64,000 nucleotides of DNA from Vesta saturnalis (lineage: Eukaryota; Arthropoda; Insecta; Coleoptera; Lampyridae), in contig JARFJB010001947.1 in NCBI GenBank assembly GCA_036346205.1, positions 1 to 64,000 of the forward strand, read 5' to 3'. Of this stretch, positions 11,000 through 22,450 are shown one piece after another; the stretch's first letter is position 1, and every line of letters starts with the position of its first letter. Under the pieces are notes generated by a model, which did no database searches, was not told where the DNA came from, and saw nothing but the letters and a program-made list of their open reading frames with translations. The translations under genes were made by a program, and so were the position numbers.

Positions 11000-12272
11000 A
11001 TAAGATCACGGTGATATTCCCGAAACATACGTAAAATTAAAAATACAGTGTGTTTATACAATTACGCTTGTATTACTCAACTGTGCTATTTCTTCAAGAC
11101 GAACTGTTGTTACCATGATAACACTACTATCTAAGCATTAAATTAATCCTTACAATTCATGAAACTTTTTTACAATTATTATTTTTTTTAACTAGAATCA
11201 AAAATCTCAAACAACTGCCCGTTCCAGGTAAACTGAAGTAAACAGATATGCGTTTCAAGCAAACAGCTGTTGGTATTTCATATATTCGTTTGTAATAAAC
11301 AGGTATCAGTTAGGACTTCTTTCAAATCAGGTAGGAATTACAGGAAAGTGATAGAGAAACGATATTGGTATTGGCTTATTTTTTCAAGGTCGCGTAAGGA
11401 CTAAAGAAAAATGTAAACTATTAACCTTGAGCCTCCAGTTACCTGTTTTTAGAGCTACACTTTCTCTTGGAAACAGGTACCTGTATTTTAACATTTCTTT
11501 GCCGTTATTTTGATGTTTCCTTGATGTTTTAATCAATGTTTTACAAATAATGTAAGATATTTTGGCTTAAGAGTGTGTTCAACTACATTTAAAGTAAAGG
11601 AAATACCCACAACTTGAAAATGAATAAAGGATGCGGTATCGTAAATAATTAATCATGTATGTGCTAAAACAGAACTTGCACATATGTTGGGAATGACCAA
11701 TTCTAGAGTTTTTTAGTTTTATTTCAAACTTAAGCTAGCCAATTCTTTAGAATTAGATAAAATAATCTAAAAGAACAATTGGAGATATATTTAATAATTT
11801 TTAGGATGAATGCGTTCGTAAAGGAATAATTTCATTAAAAATAATGATGATTTATGCTTCTCTAAATTAAAACACAAAGTAGTATCTACTTTCGAACGGA
11901 AAATGAATTAATGCAAGAAGGCCTTGTTACCATTGGCCCATGTAGTGTAGTGCAGGTATTTGTGAATTACAAACATTTCAAAGCTACTTAGTCGATGATT
12001 TTTAAATGGTAGTGTATTAATACCGTAGCAAGAGACGCGAAATTATGTTTGATGAAAAACCAGATACTAAATCAAAAATTAATTTATTATAATACAAACA
12101 CCATTACAATGTAATAACAACTCTTACTTCTGCTTCCGATCGAAGATGCTATTGTGGAAATGGCATAATCTTGCAATAGTAAAAATCAGAATACTTATGA
12201 AAATATTTGGGCTGCGCCCTACTCTATAGGAAACAGAAAACAATTAACAAATATTGTGATCCTGTATGGCAG
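11000..12272. other. A+T-rich spacer
   Basis: No supported gene, splice-bounded exon or repeat structure was seen. Confidence 0.35.
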
Positions 12273-13478
12273 GTTTCGCAGCGACCGATTCGCCGTCGCC
12301 GGTTCGCCGCAGCCGTTTCGCCGCCAGGCAGTTTCGCCGTCAAAACAATGTTAGTATTTCGAATAACATATACACCGATTACGAAACTTTCTCTATGCGT
12401 ATTAAAAAACAGCATGTCTATATCAATTTTTAATCCTTTTAGAAAAATATTTTTTAACACTTATTTTGTTCTTTTAGAAAATTAATATGGTAACGCTTAT
12501 TTTTTATGCTTTTAGAAAAGTATATTTTTAACACTCGCTTAGGATGCGTTTAGCAAAATATTTTTCTAGAACTTATTTTTAATGCTTTTAACAAAACTAT
12601 TTTTAATGTTATTTTGTTTATGTTTTTGCTTGTTTTTAAACTTTTTTCACAAAATATCAAGCTTTAAAAGGACTTGTTTTACAATTTTTGTGCTTATTGA
12701 TCCGGTCTCCAATAATGGGTAATAATAAAATTACCAAATAAGAATTTATATACTAGCGGGACAACCTCCTCAGAAACTGAAGAAATTTCGTTTGGTTGAC
12801 GAGGGAATTTTAAGAATTGTGAAGGATATAACAGAACAACGTTGAAGAATTTTCGTTCTATAGTCCACAATTACCAATTCGGTTAATAAATTACCTTATT
12901 ATAAATTTACCGTTACCTAGTATTATTTTACGATTACTATTCATATAGTGTAATATAGTAAATAAAGACATATTACTAGTGTATAAATTCTTATTTGGAA
13001 ATTTTATTGTTACCCATTATTGGAGACCGGATCAATAAGCACAAAAATTATAAAATAAATTCTTCAAAAGCTTGATGTTTTGTTAAAAAAGTTTAAAAAC
13101 AAGCTACAAAATAAACATTACAAAAACTGTTTAAAATAATTTTGTTAAAAGCATTAAAAATTAGTGCTAGAAAAATATTTTGCTAAAAGCATTCAAAGCG
13201 AGTGTTAAAAATATGCTATTCTAAAAGCATAAAAAATAAGAGTTACCATATTAATTTTCTAAAAGAACAAAATAAGCGTTAAAATATATTTTCTAAAATA
13301 ATTAAAAAATTGATGTAAGAATCAATAGACGTGCTGTTTTCTAATACGCACAGAGAAAGCTTCGTAATGGGTGTATATTCTTTTCCAAATATTAAAATTA
13401 TTCCGGCGGCGAACTGGCCCGGCGGCGAAACGGCTGGCGGCTAACCGGTGGCGGGGAAGCAATCGGCCGTGGCGAAAC
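12273..13478. mobile_element. Foldback (long inverted repeat) element, about 1.2 kb
   Basis: Two arms of roughly 490-500 bp (12273-12765 and 12985-13478) are inverted copies of one another. The outer ends start GTTTCGC and carry short irregular repeats of gttcgccgc/gtttcgccg. Inner landmarks such as ccggtctccaataatgggta (12704) are matched by tacccattattggagaccgg (13011). The core of about 220 bp is unique and non-coding. This architecture fits a non-autonomous foldback DNA transposon. Open frames within it are incidental. Confidence 0.8.
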
Positions 13479-13887
13479 GTCCTAGACCTTTGTGATCGTC
13501 GCAAATATTTTTGTCATAAAAAAAAAATGTAGGGCATAAATGTGTATGTGAAAAAATTAAACATGAGAAACTTGCTTTAAAACGGTTACTAGTGGTGCAA
13601 TATGCCTATTCTATACCTAATATATGCTTCATCTCCAAAATTAACCGATCTTATTTTCGTTTTTTATAATTACGAATGTACGCAAGCTAAAAAAATTACA
13701 GACACAATCCAGGCCCGAACTTGTTAATATTTAACCAAAGGTGATAGTGGTATTCAGCAAGTTTTGTTTACAATTTTTCTGGATTTAGGAAACAATTTAA
13801 AAACGTCGCACTCGTTTTACCCACAAAGAGAAAGCATACGATCACCAAATCATTTTAAATAAAACAGAATGTAAACCAGAGTCGATT

Positions 13888-14385
13888 ATGCCCGGAACTA
13901 AAATTATAACATCAACCATCGAGTATTGTTTGCCTTTACAACTGCAACTTAATGACCTCGATAACCAGTGTGACGTTAATCTTCTTTCTCAGGATGTTTC
14001 CAAGCGTCAAGTTATTTCATATTCTTGTACACATTCTCCAATAGCTTTTTCCTACTCAATTCATACTTACATATTAAATCTTACTTCATCCATCAAGGAC
14101 TTAGATGTCCACCCCAATTCTAACTTATCATTCGTTTTGTCCTTTTGGCAAGTTTCATAAGACCGGTTATAACCTTTTGTTTTGAAAAACAACTGGTAAG
14201 CAATGAGGTACTTGATTTTCAGCCTTCATTTCGGTTCGTGTTAATACTGAGATTTGAACTCCGCTTTTTTATTGTATGGCAATGGTACATACTATTAAGT
14301 TGGACTGATACCCCATTCGCTCGGCTTTACGCCGGAGAACATGAGAAGTGTGAAGGGCGCCAAGGCTTTAGCAAGATGTAATGGG
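13888..14385 (+). pseudogene. LINE reverse transcriptase fragment (second family)
   Basis: The segment after the RT palm is visible: LNDLDNQCDVNLLS, then RQVISYS, PIAFSYSI and SIKDLDVHPNSNLSF. This follows the usual order in CR1/RTE/Jockey-type ORF2 (W-x-x-N-x-L-K, K-C-x-V-x-x-x, S-x-K-D-L-G-V, L-S-F). The expected SIKDLGV glycine is aspartate here. The frame breaks at 14160, and weaker homology to the following L-E-Y/V-W region continues to about 14385. Both ends of the element are missing. It is not the same family as the LINE at 5778. Confidence 0.65.
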
Positions 14386-15533
14386 TGTATGTTGTAATTA
14401 GCCTTATCCGTGACAATAATAATATGAACCACTAATAAATGAAAACTATGAAGGTGGCTTAGTGATTTAATGGTTAAATGAAACTATTACAAACTACATA
14501 TCAACATTAAGTACAAATGTTATTAATTTAATTGTAGGTAAAAAATGCATGAGTGAGGTATGACAAGATGGTTATGTGAGTGTAACCGGAGATCTCTCAC
14601 AGTGGTCGGTATTGATAATTTTATAATATGTAAATCGTGTATGTATGATGGTGATGAAATGAAATATCTGACCTTACATAGGCAGCTCCTTGTTTTATCC
14701 TTTTATTTATTTTTAGGACTCTTAAGATGATAAACAGCCCTTGTTTTTTTTATGTGGCCAAGTTGGACCGTTAATAGAACTTGTTGCAGTACTATTGCCA
14801 GTTCGTTCTGAAGACAAATTCATTTATTTCATGAATGTTGCTTCATATAAAAAAACCCTAAAAAATGTTAAAAATTACCAATTAAACGCTTGGCTTACTT
14901 TCAGTCTTACTTACCAATTGTTGATTGGGTTTTTAAAGATTAAACTTATGAATACAATAAATTTTAGTTAAATTTGCGTTCGCATGGCATACTAATCTGA
15001 AATATCAAGAATTCGCATAGTCTTACATATGTTCAAAAAATATTTACTTACTTGACATTATTGTTTTGTTCTTAAACAAAATAGTACATATTAATTATAT
15101 ATTAATGCTTGATTAATTAAAAAATTTTAGAAATCCAAAATTATGTGTACCTATTTTATTGGCAGTGTCAAGGTTGTTATCAATTGTTCTTATCAGAACT
15201 GCTTTAGTTCTATTTTACTTTACCTTGAATTTATTAAAATTTAAACACTGTTTTAGCGGCATTTTTGAATTTTATATTATTATGCAAAAGTACCGGTACA
15301 CGGTGTAGAAGGATGAATTCAAGTTTAAAAAAACGAGTGGCATAGCCACGAGTTTTTTAAAGAGCGAGTGCTTCAAGGTCTTATGAAACACATTTTTTAT
15401 GATATTCTTGTAATTTGCCCTTTTTATGCCGTTTTGAAACAAAAAAACATACTTTAGTTAATTTAGGAGTTTTTGTGTCGGGTGGTATTGTTTTAATTTT
15501 AAAAGCGAAAATTTGACCTAGTCGCCTTTTGTT
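14386..15533. other. A+T-rich spacer
   Basis: No supported gene. A small gtggcatagccac hairpin with the flanking direct repeat acgagt occurs near 15336-15354. Confidence 0.35.
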
Positions 15534-15732
15534 TTATCCAAATTCTGTCACAAAGTACGAAAATAGAAGACAATCAACGTAATCTTGCATGTACGCATCC
15601 TGAAATACATGAAATTGCCAAAAATACGGTCGCGAATCTGTTGGCATCAAAGTTTTCCACTCTACCCATCCTGTTTTTAACACATTTTGTAACAGTGATG
15701 CATGACATAATTCCGGATCAAGCTTTGCCAAC
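15534..15732 (-). CDS. Candidate terminal exon, unrecognised protein
   Basis: A 65-codon open stretch runs from a possible acceptor (aacatttttag at 15733) to a stop at 15534. The composition is protein-like (LAKLDPELCHASLLQNVLK, then GWVEWKTLMPTDSRPYFWQ), with tryptophans and cysteines unlike the A+T-driven frames around it. I do not recognise the family, and no matching upstream exon was found. It could equally be a transposon remnant. Confidence 0.3.
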
Positions 15733-16150
15733 CTAAAAATGTTCCCAAATTTTTTGTGAATATAATGACATCGGAGATGATGACGTCGCGTTTCTTAATA
15801 TGTATATTATATAATCAAAATGGAAGAAAATTACAAAAATACTTTTTCCTATGAGAGGGAGAGAGAGAATATTTTAAAATTGCTTTTATTTAATGCAATA
15901 ATAAATAAACAAACAACACGAATTATGATTACAAAAATTGAAATTATAGAACATTTAACGTTTTATTTATAACTCAGTAATAATACACTACTCAGAAGTG
16001 CAAGTTTTACAAGAATAGTTCAATTTCTAAGTTAATAATTTAAAAAAAATTAACTTAAATTCTACTTAAATTTGTAAGAAATATAATTTGCGTAATTTCA
16101 TTCAAACAATGAAATTTTATGTATAGTTTGTTTAAGAAATTTCTTATAAT
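15733..16150. other. A+T-rich spacer
   Basis: Nothing supported beyond a short gagaggga/gagagaga purine run near 15855-15870. Confidence 0.35.
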
Positions 16151-16479
16151 ACAATGCATATAAATTGAAACTTTTAGGCAATTTTATTTTGAATTGTGAT
16201 TTACTTTTCGTTATTAAAAGTCAAACGCTGAACATAATAGTTGCAGTTTATTTAATTGTGACATTCTACTCTATACATATATTATTTTTCTTCAGTGCAT
16301 ATTGTCACCATGCAGTTATGCAGCACAAATTACACACTTGCTTATCCTTCAAGTATCAAGTACCTTTACTTGAAAGATTACTGCCTACATAAATTTATTG
16401 GTAGGTTTTAGTGGCCAGTAAACTCTTTCAAGCACACTTTTTACTAATTTGTAATCTCAATCTCACTAGTTCAGTAGTT

Positions 16480-16687
16480 ATGGAAGTAATTGATGACGTA
16501 TCATTTGAGGAAATGGAAATTGTAAATAATGTTGAAGGTAGGCCGTACAATACTACAAATAGACTTGTACAAAAAAAACAGTTTTGATATGTGGGATGAT
16601 GTTGAATTTATAAACCGATTTCGATTATCTAAAGAATCAGTTCGACAGGTGTTAGGATTGATACATGCACAGTTGCAGTCTCAATAG
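16480..16687 (+). pseudogene. PIF/Harbinger transposase, N-terminal fragment (copy A)
   Basis: Starts MEVIDDVSFEEMEIVNN, then RPYNTT. After a one-base shift at an A run near 16575 it continues SFDMWDDVEFINRFRLSKE, the conserved W-x-D-x-E-F-x-x-R-F-R-L-S-K signature at the start of HARBI1-like transposases. It ends at a stop at 16685-16687. Upstream, 16240-16320 resembles 32465-32575 next to the Myb-like pseudogene of copy B, implying a divergent arrangement of the two Harbinger ORFs. No catalytic residues lie in this fragment. Confidence 0.65.
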
Positions 16688-16859
16688 GTAAGCATTTCTT
16701 GGTTAAGTACATAAACTGCGCTTCTTATGTGATGTACGTATCAAAATTCCATAAAACACTTTTTTAGAGATAATCCTATTGCACTGTTACAACAATTGTT
16801 ATTCACATCGCGTTTCATTGTAACTGGTTGCAACAAAACGTGCTGTTAATAATTCACCT

Positions 16860-17190
16860 CTTTGTAGGCAACTTAACGTGCATTTCGTGCAGCGTGTGTT
16901 GCATATCTAGTTGCATAAAAACATGCATTTAATTATTTTATTCAGAACTGGTAAGCATATCGTTCACGCATTCAGATTCAAATGTTCTTGCACAATAGAC
17001 CATCTTAGCGTGTTGTTCGTTGATGACATTTTTAAGGTGTATGTAAGCATCCATTATTGCTTTGTTAACTTTTTTTATTACTAAAAATGCTACAAATTTT
17101 ATGGCGAGTTATTTGAAGTTATTTTATAAAGTTTGAGACGTTTGCATTTCAGGCACTTTTTATATTTTTGCTTTCACGTTAGTGTAAAAT
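16860..17190 (-). repeat. Unclassified repeat family R, copy 1
   Basis: Minus-strand reading gives MDAYIHLKNVINEQ followed by KMVYCARTFESECV, framed by non-coding sequence also found in the other copies (cctgaaatgcaaacgtctca). Inverted copy 2 lies at 17870-18080, part at 21500-21660, and a diverged copy at 40717-41160. The repeated MDA start and the cysteine-rich stretch suggest remains of a coding element, but the family is unknown to me. Confidence 0.5.
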
Positions 17191-17284
17191 CTTTAAGTCC
17201 GTGTACAAATCCTAAAGTTCTATTCGTGTACTTCTACACACATGGCTACAAATTTTAGCTACGTAACAGTTTGGGTAATAAATA

Positions 17285-17400
17285 GAAGATTTGGTGCCTT
17301 TTGCTCAGTCGTAGATTAAAGTGGGCCAGGTTCGTAAAGTTATCGATTTGTCTTATTAACCAAAAAATATTTACATGTACCTAGGTATGTTCGCTTTAGA
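17285..17400 (+). repeat. Segment similar to 41640-41800 (family R associated)
   Basis: The word order gaagatttg...cctttt...cagtcg.agattaaa...gggcc.gg matches the reverse strand at 41730-41800. There the same words are coding (EDFEPFSQSEIKWAG). Here the frame has a stop at the corresponding glutamate. Confidence 0.5.
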
Positions 17401-17869
17401 ATCGAGGTTGCCTCTTCCTGAAACTAATAGTTAAATACTCGGACGCCCACTTGTTTTAAAATATGGAATAAACAATTAAACCATTATACAATAAATTTAA
17501 AAGAAAATTTCAACAAGTTTTATTAACACCACCTATACTTAATTATAAACAGAAATAATTAATGCTAATGTTAGTAACGTTAAAAATTATAAATGATTAT
17601 TAAAGTTATGAGTAATTAATGGAACCAGAATACCTTTTCTTGGTCACACTCTAGATAACGAAGTGGATGCCTGCTGTGTCAGCGTTTTATAAAATTGTTG
17701 CGCAATATTACTTCAGGTTGAAATAAATCTAGATTCGTATGCTTAATAATTCCCAAATGAATAAATTTCACTCTTGATCAATCGCACTAATACCGTAACT
17801 TAGATTAACGGTAAAATATTTAATGGCGTAGACGTGTTTAAACGTTTAAAGGTGAAGTTAAGGTAAAAA

Positions 17870-18080
17870 ATAAAACGTAAATGTGAAAGTAAAAATAAAA
17901 ATGTGCCTAAAATGCAAACGTCTCAAACTGTATAAAATAAGTTTAAATAATTTACCATAAAATTTATAGCACTTTTAATAACAAAAAATTAACAAAGCAA
18001 TAATGGATGCCTACATCCACCTCAAAAATATCACCAACAAAAACGAAACTAAGATAGTGTTACGTGCAAACTTTATAACA
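17870..18080 (+). repeat. Unclassified repeat family R, copy 2 (inverted to copy 1)
   Basis: Contains taaaatgcaaacgtctcaaac, then aacaaagcaataatggatgc, the reverse complement of copy 1. The same protein start MDAYIHLKNI is visible. With copy 1 it forms a ~200-bp inverted pair about 680 bp apart. Confidence 0.6.
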
Positions 18081-18086
18081 AATAAA

Positions 18087-18089
<3 letters not shown>

Positions 18090-18142
<53 letters not shown>
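18090..18142. repeat. (TA)n microsatellite
   Basis: Uninterrupted alternating A and T for about 53 bases, at the edge of repeat family R copy 2. Confidence 0.95.
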
Positions 18143-18146
<4 letters not shown>

Positions 18147-18149
18147 TGG

Positions 18150-21100
18150 TTGTTATATTAGAAAGGTAAGGTAAATTGTACCACGGTCTAGCTCAGTGAG
18201 GTACAAACTTATAAAACTTACTGAATATGAGAACTCGTTCATCAGGTGTGAGGAAAGCAGAGATATTTTTATAGATATAATCAGTATTAGTATTTGTTTA
18301 ATTGGGCACCACTCAATTTCCAGGTTTAATTAATGAAATACAACAAAAATTGAGAAAGGTTGTATCTCAGAACATAATAGGTAATCTGAATAAGCACTAA
18401 ACATCTGTATTTATATGTATATTTAATAAAGCAAAATGTCTGATTAATATCAGAATAAAATAACTAAAACGCTACTTCTTGTACTACCTTACAATCTTAA
18501 AATCACTATATTAAACACAGTAGATAAACGTACAATCAATGTATACTTAGAATTCAAAATGCAATTTATTCAACATGTATTTAATAATGAAATGTATATT
18601 GACCTATGTCAACAAATTACAGTTGTGATAGGTTATGAACTCAAATGTTTTTATTTTAGGAACAGGACTCAACTGATCCTTCTTTTAACCGTATCAAAAT
18701 AACACAAACCGATTTGTTATTTACTTAACTGCACTAAAAGGATAAGTACTTACTTGTACAAAACAAATAGTTTAATCTCGTCTTAAACGAACTGTAGCTT
18801 GAGAATTTTCATTTCCAATTCCAAGACAAAATATACGATAATATAAAGGTAACTTCCATTTGTAATTAACGTACAAATAACGAAAGCAGCTTAGAATGAC
18901 GAAAGCTGTTTATAACGACGAACGCAGAATATGTATAACAGCATGTGATTTATGCAAAACAAAGGTATCTTCATTTAGGTTCATAAAGATGACATCGCAT
19001 TAATCTGCCATTTTAATAAAGTAACTGTTCGTGACGTCATACCCACGCCACTCAATGATACGTAAATTTACCAAAATAAAAGCTTTTTCTTGAAGATAAA
19101 CGGTTTTCTTGTTCCAACCTTTGTTCCCTATTAAATATAATATATATAAAATGTAATTAAACGCCTTTACATACCTTATAAAAGGGAAGCAAAACTTAAA
19201 AAGAAAGATAACGTCTTAAAGGCACGACGTGATATACGGAAATGCATCAAGTATGCTCAACTTACGCTGCGCATAGAACTAAAACTGAATGTCTAAAATA
19301 TACACAGAGACGCTCGTAATTATGTAGACTGAAGAGAAAATATTGCGATATAAAAATTTAATTATTGAACGAAAAAAGAAAATGCTTAAAATACTAATGT
19401 AATGTAAATATACTTATTAATAATAATGCAAATTTCGAAATTTAAACTAAGGTAACGACAGACAAGAATTGGCACGTTACAACTTCAACTTTGTACCCAA
19501 AACTTACCATAACAGAGGATACCTTTATAGGACTGCCGGTCGCTCGGTCACGGTAGAGGTGGATGCAGATGGTATCTGTAAGCTTAAAGGGAAGTGAGGG
19601 CGCCAGCTAGAACAATAAATCAGCCAGCCCTAGACAAATAGATCATTTGCCACTTTTCTAGCCAAGCAACGAATATATGAAAGGATCTGAGCGCTAGGAA
19701 AAGTAGTTGTACAGCAGAAAGTCCCCAACCAAAAACGGTATATTAATTACAAGTAATGGCAGTATATAGTTTGCATTTGTATGTACACATACATATAATT
19801 TAATTTATATTCCCCAAAAAGTAAAAGGAAGATAATTCCCTAAATAAATAATTAATTCAATTGTGTTACTCAAATCGTTAACCACAGAGATAATACATAG
19901 AATATTTATGCTCTTAAATACACAATATAGCAAGCCACCCAAAGAGTCTAATACTAGAATTTAGATAATGAAATCAAGTTAAATTTACATCCAAAAATGG
20001 CAAAGTAATATACAGAATTTCAAAGCTAAATTATGCTAAAACATAGGTTTATAGTCTTTAATAAAATACAGTAAACAGGTAATTTAAGCATTCCCCAATT
20101 TTTAAAGGCACATTGAAGAAAAGATTATAGGAATAATACAATTGCTATGAATAACTTCCAGTAAACAAATGTAACAGAAATGATCAGGTGATTTATAAAA
20201 TCTTTAACTAGAATCTGTTGAGCTGAATGCATCCAGTTACACAGTTTCTTACAAAACAGTGTTTAAATACATAGATTACCAATAGGCATGGTAATTTTTA
20301 TACTCAAAAATTTACCCATATCAATTTCATGTAAAAGCGCAAAAATGTGTGCAATAACACTTAAAGTTTTATCACAACCATGTACACAGGTCTATACAAC
20401 TTATAGAGTTGGTCACAGATTAATCAAAGCATTAAGGTATCCAAAGACACCGAATATGAATGGTTTATAACTTATCTTTCATATCCCAACCTGTCGGAAA
20501 GATATAATTTCAAGTATTTCACAGGTGTTCCACCCTTGGAAGTCAGATCTCTTGCTAATTATGTAATAAGTAACACACTTAATCAGCCAAATGTCGGTAT
20601 GTACAACTATGTACGAATTATATACAAATGTACAGCGTACCTATATCCATATTTACGTAGCATACAACAAGTGTATTTAGATGGTGTACGAAAAGTACAT
20701 TATATGGCGTACAAAAAGTACCTCTAAAATTAAATACATACAGCCAAATGAAAGCATGAATATCAATCTTACCTTCAATGAGGTAGAGAATCAGAAAAGT
20801 ATTAATTGTAACGTTCAGACATGGATTCAGTCAAGTACGAGTATGACAACAGCTGATGACTGTTTCGAACAGCTAAATAGTAATTGCTTTCCCCTAAAAT
20901 TAAAATAAAGCTAGCAACCGTTAAAGTAGGTTGTTACATTCTTGCCAGCGAATCTAAAGCGTAAAAACAACTTCGTGGTTACAGAGAAATTTGTGAGGTT
21001 AAGTCTAACCCCTTTAGCAAATTGCTTTAAGGATTTTCTTAATGGATTTAGTTCTTAAATCTAACCAGATAGATTGTCTGCTTTTAGTATTTCCTATACA

Positions 21101-21490
21101 TATCCAATATGAATCGTTTGTACCCACTAATTATAGTGATTCGGCACAAAATTTAGAAAAATGTTATAAAACCGATAACCATCGATGGGCTGAATAAAGT
21201 CCAGCAATTTACATTTTTCCTTCAGGAAACAACAAAAAGGCTTTTCTTTTGTCAACCAACAGACAGGAAGTGAAAGCAAAAGTCAAATATCCGGAAGTCA
21301 AACCTATATAAACCAGTCTCCCAACACATGAATTTGAAATATAACTTATAGGTGACCATCGAAAAGTTTACCCAACCACCACAGAAATATTTTTAATTGT
21401 GAAGCGTACTATATTCAAGAAATTACAGATATAAGTTTAGAGAAATGTCATTATTTTTAGAAAAATAGAAAGTTCAAAGTACTACGAGTA
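18150..21490. other. A+T-rich stretch without recognised genes
   Basis: Only short incidental frames. The 20280-20910 frames have no recognisable motif. A mildly GC-rich patch at 19520-19740 has no supported exon. Confidence 0.35.
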
Positions 21491-21499
21491 ATCCATTAA

Positions 21500-21660
21500 T
21501 TTTAATCGATCGCAGAAATTTACTTAATCGTCCAGCAAAAACAATGGTCTATTGCGCAAGAACACTTGAACTGAATGTGCCAACGAAGTGCCTACAACGA
21601 CGTGAATTATTAACAACACGTTCGAAGTTTGTTACACTCCCATAAAAGTTGGAATCGGAG
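21500..21660 (+). repeat. Unclassified repeat family R, partial copy 3
   Basis: The words tggtctattg.gcaagaaca, tgcctacaa.g..gtgaattattaaca and acacgtt recur in the same order in the reverse complement of 16820-16995, with an internal deletion relative to that copy. Confidence 0.5.
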
Positions 21661-22450
21661 ATTTCAAACACCAATATAATAAAAATATTTTATCAAAATT
21701 TGACGAAATATAAAAAATTTAAAGCTAATTAAAATTCAAGCAAAAATGTAAATGGTAACACCTAAACTCTAAATAAATGCCCAAATAAAACAAAATCTTA
21801 CCCTAAATGTGCGAAGAAGTACGGAAAATGCGGTGATGTTGGTCAGGAAAGAACCCTCGCAACACCAAAAACAAACTCTCACAGACACCTCCCATTTAAT
21901 AAGTCAAAATCTGTATATAAAAGTCTTTTCCAGATCACGGTGTATAAAGGGACATTCAAAACACCACCCAAAAGTACTCCGGTGTCATAATCAGAAAGTC
22001 ATAGTTAGGATGTGAACTATTGACGAGGTTGACACGATGTGAACCTAAATACACAAAGCACCGTCAAGTCTAGAACACTGGACGAATCTTGAATCACCAA
22101 AAGCTAGAATTTTGAAGGTAGTTTTTGGGTAACCAAAATAAATCAATTCGGAACAAAAACAGATACGTATATAAGCATTTCTAGTATTCTTACCAACGGT
22201 TAAGAGTTTGAAAGTTTCACGTCAATTAACGATAAGAGGTAAACTCAAATTCGAATAAATGTAAATAATTTACCTGAGAACTAAGGTCCCAAAAAATCGG
22301 CGAAATCAGTTGCACCGTGTGATCTAAATATTAACAATCGTGCTAAACATTTGTAGCAAAAACAAAATAAATGGTGTGCGAAATAAGCACAAAACAAAAT
22401 TAAATTACCTTTGAAAAATAATCAAAGTAATTAAAATGTAAGTAAGAAAC
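21661..22450. other. A+T-rich spacer before LINE copy 2
   Basis: No supported feature. Confidence 0.35.

Noticed and set aside
12207..12485. 92-codon open frame
   Set aside because: It spans the terminal repeat of the foldback element; Arg-rich part is the gttcgccg repeat.
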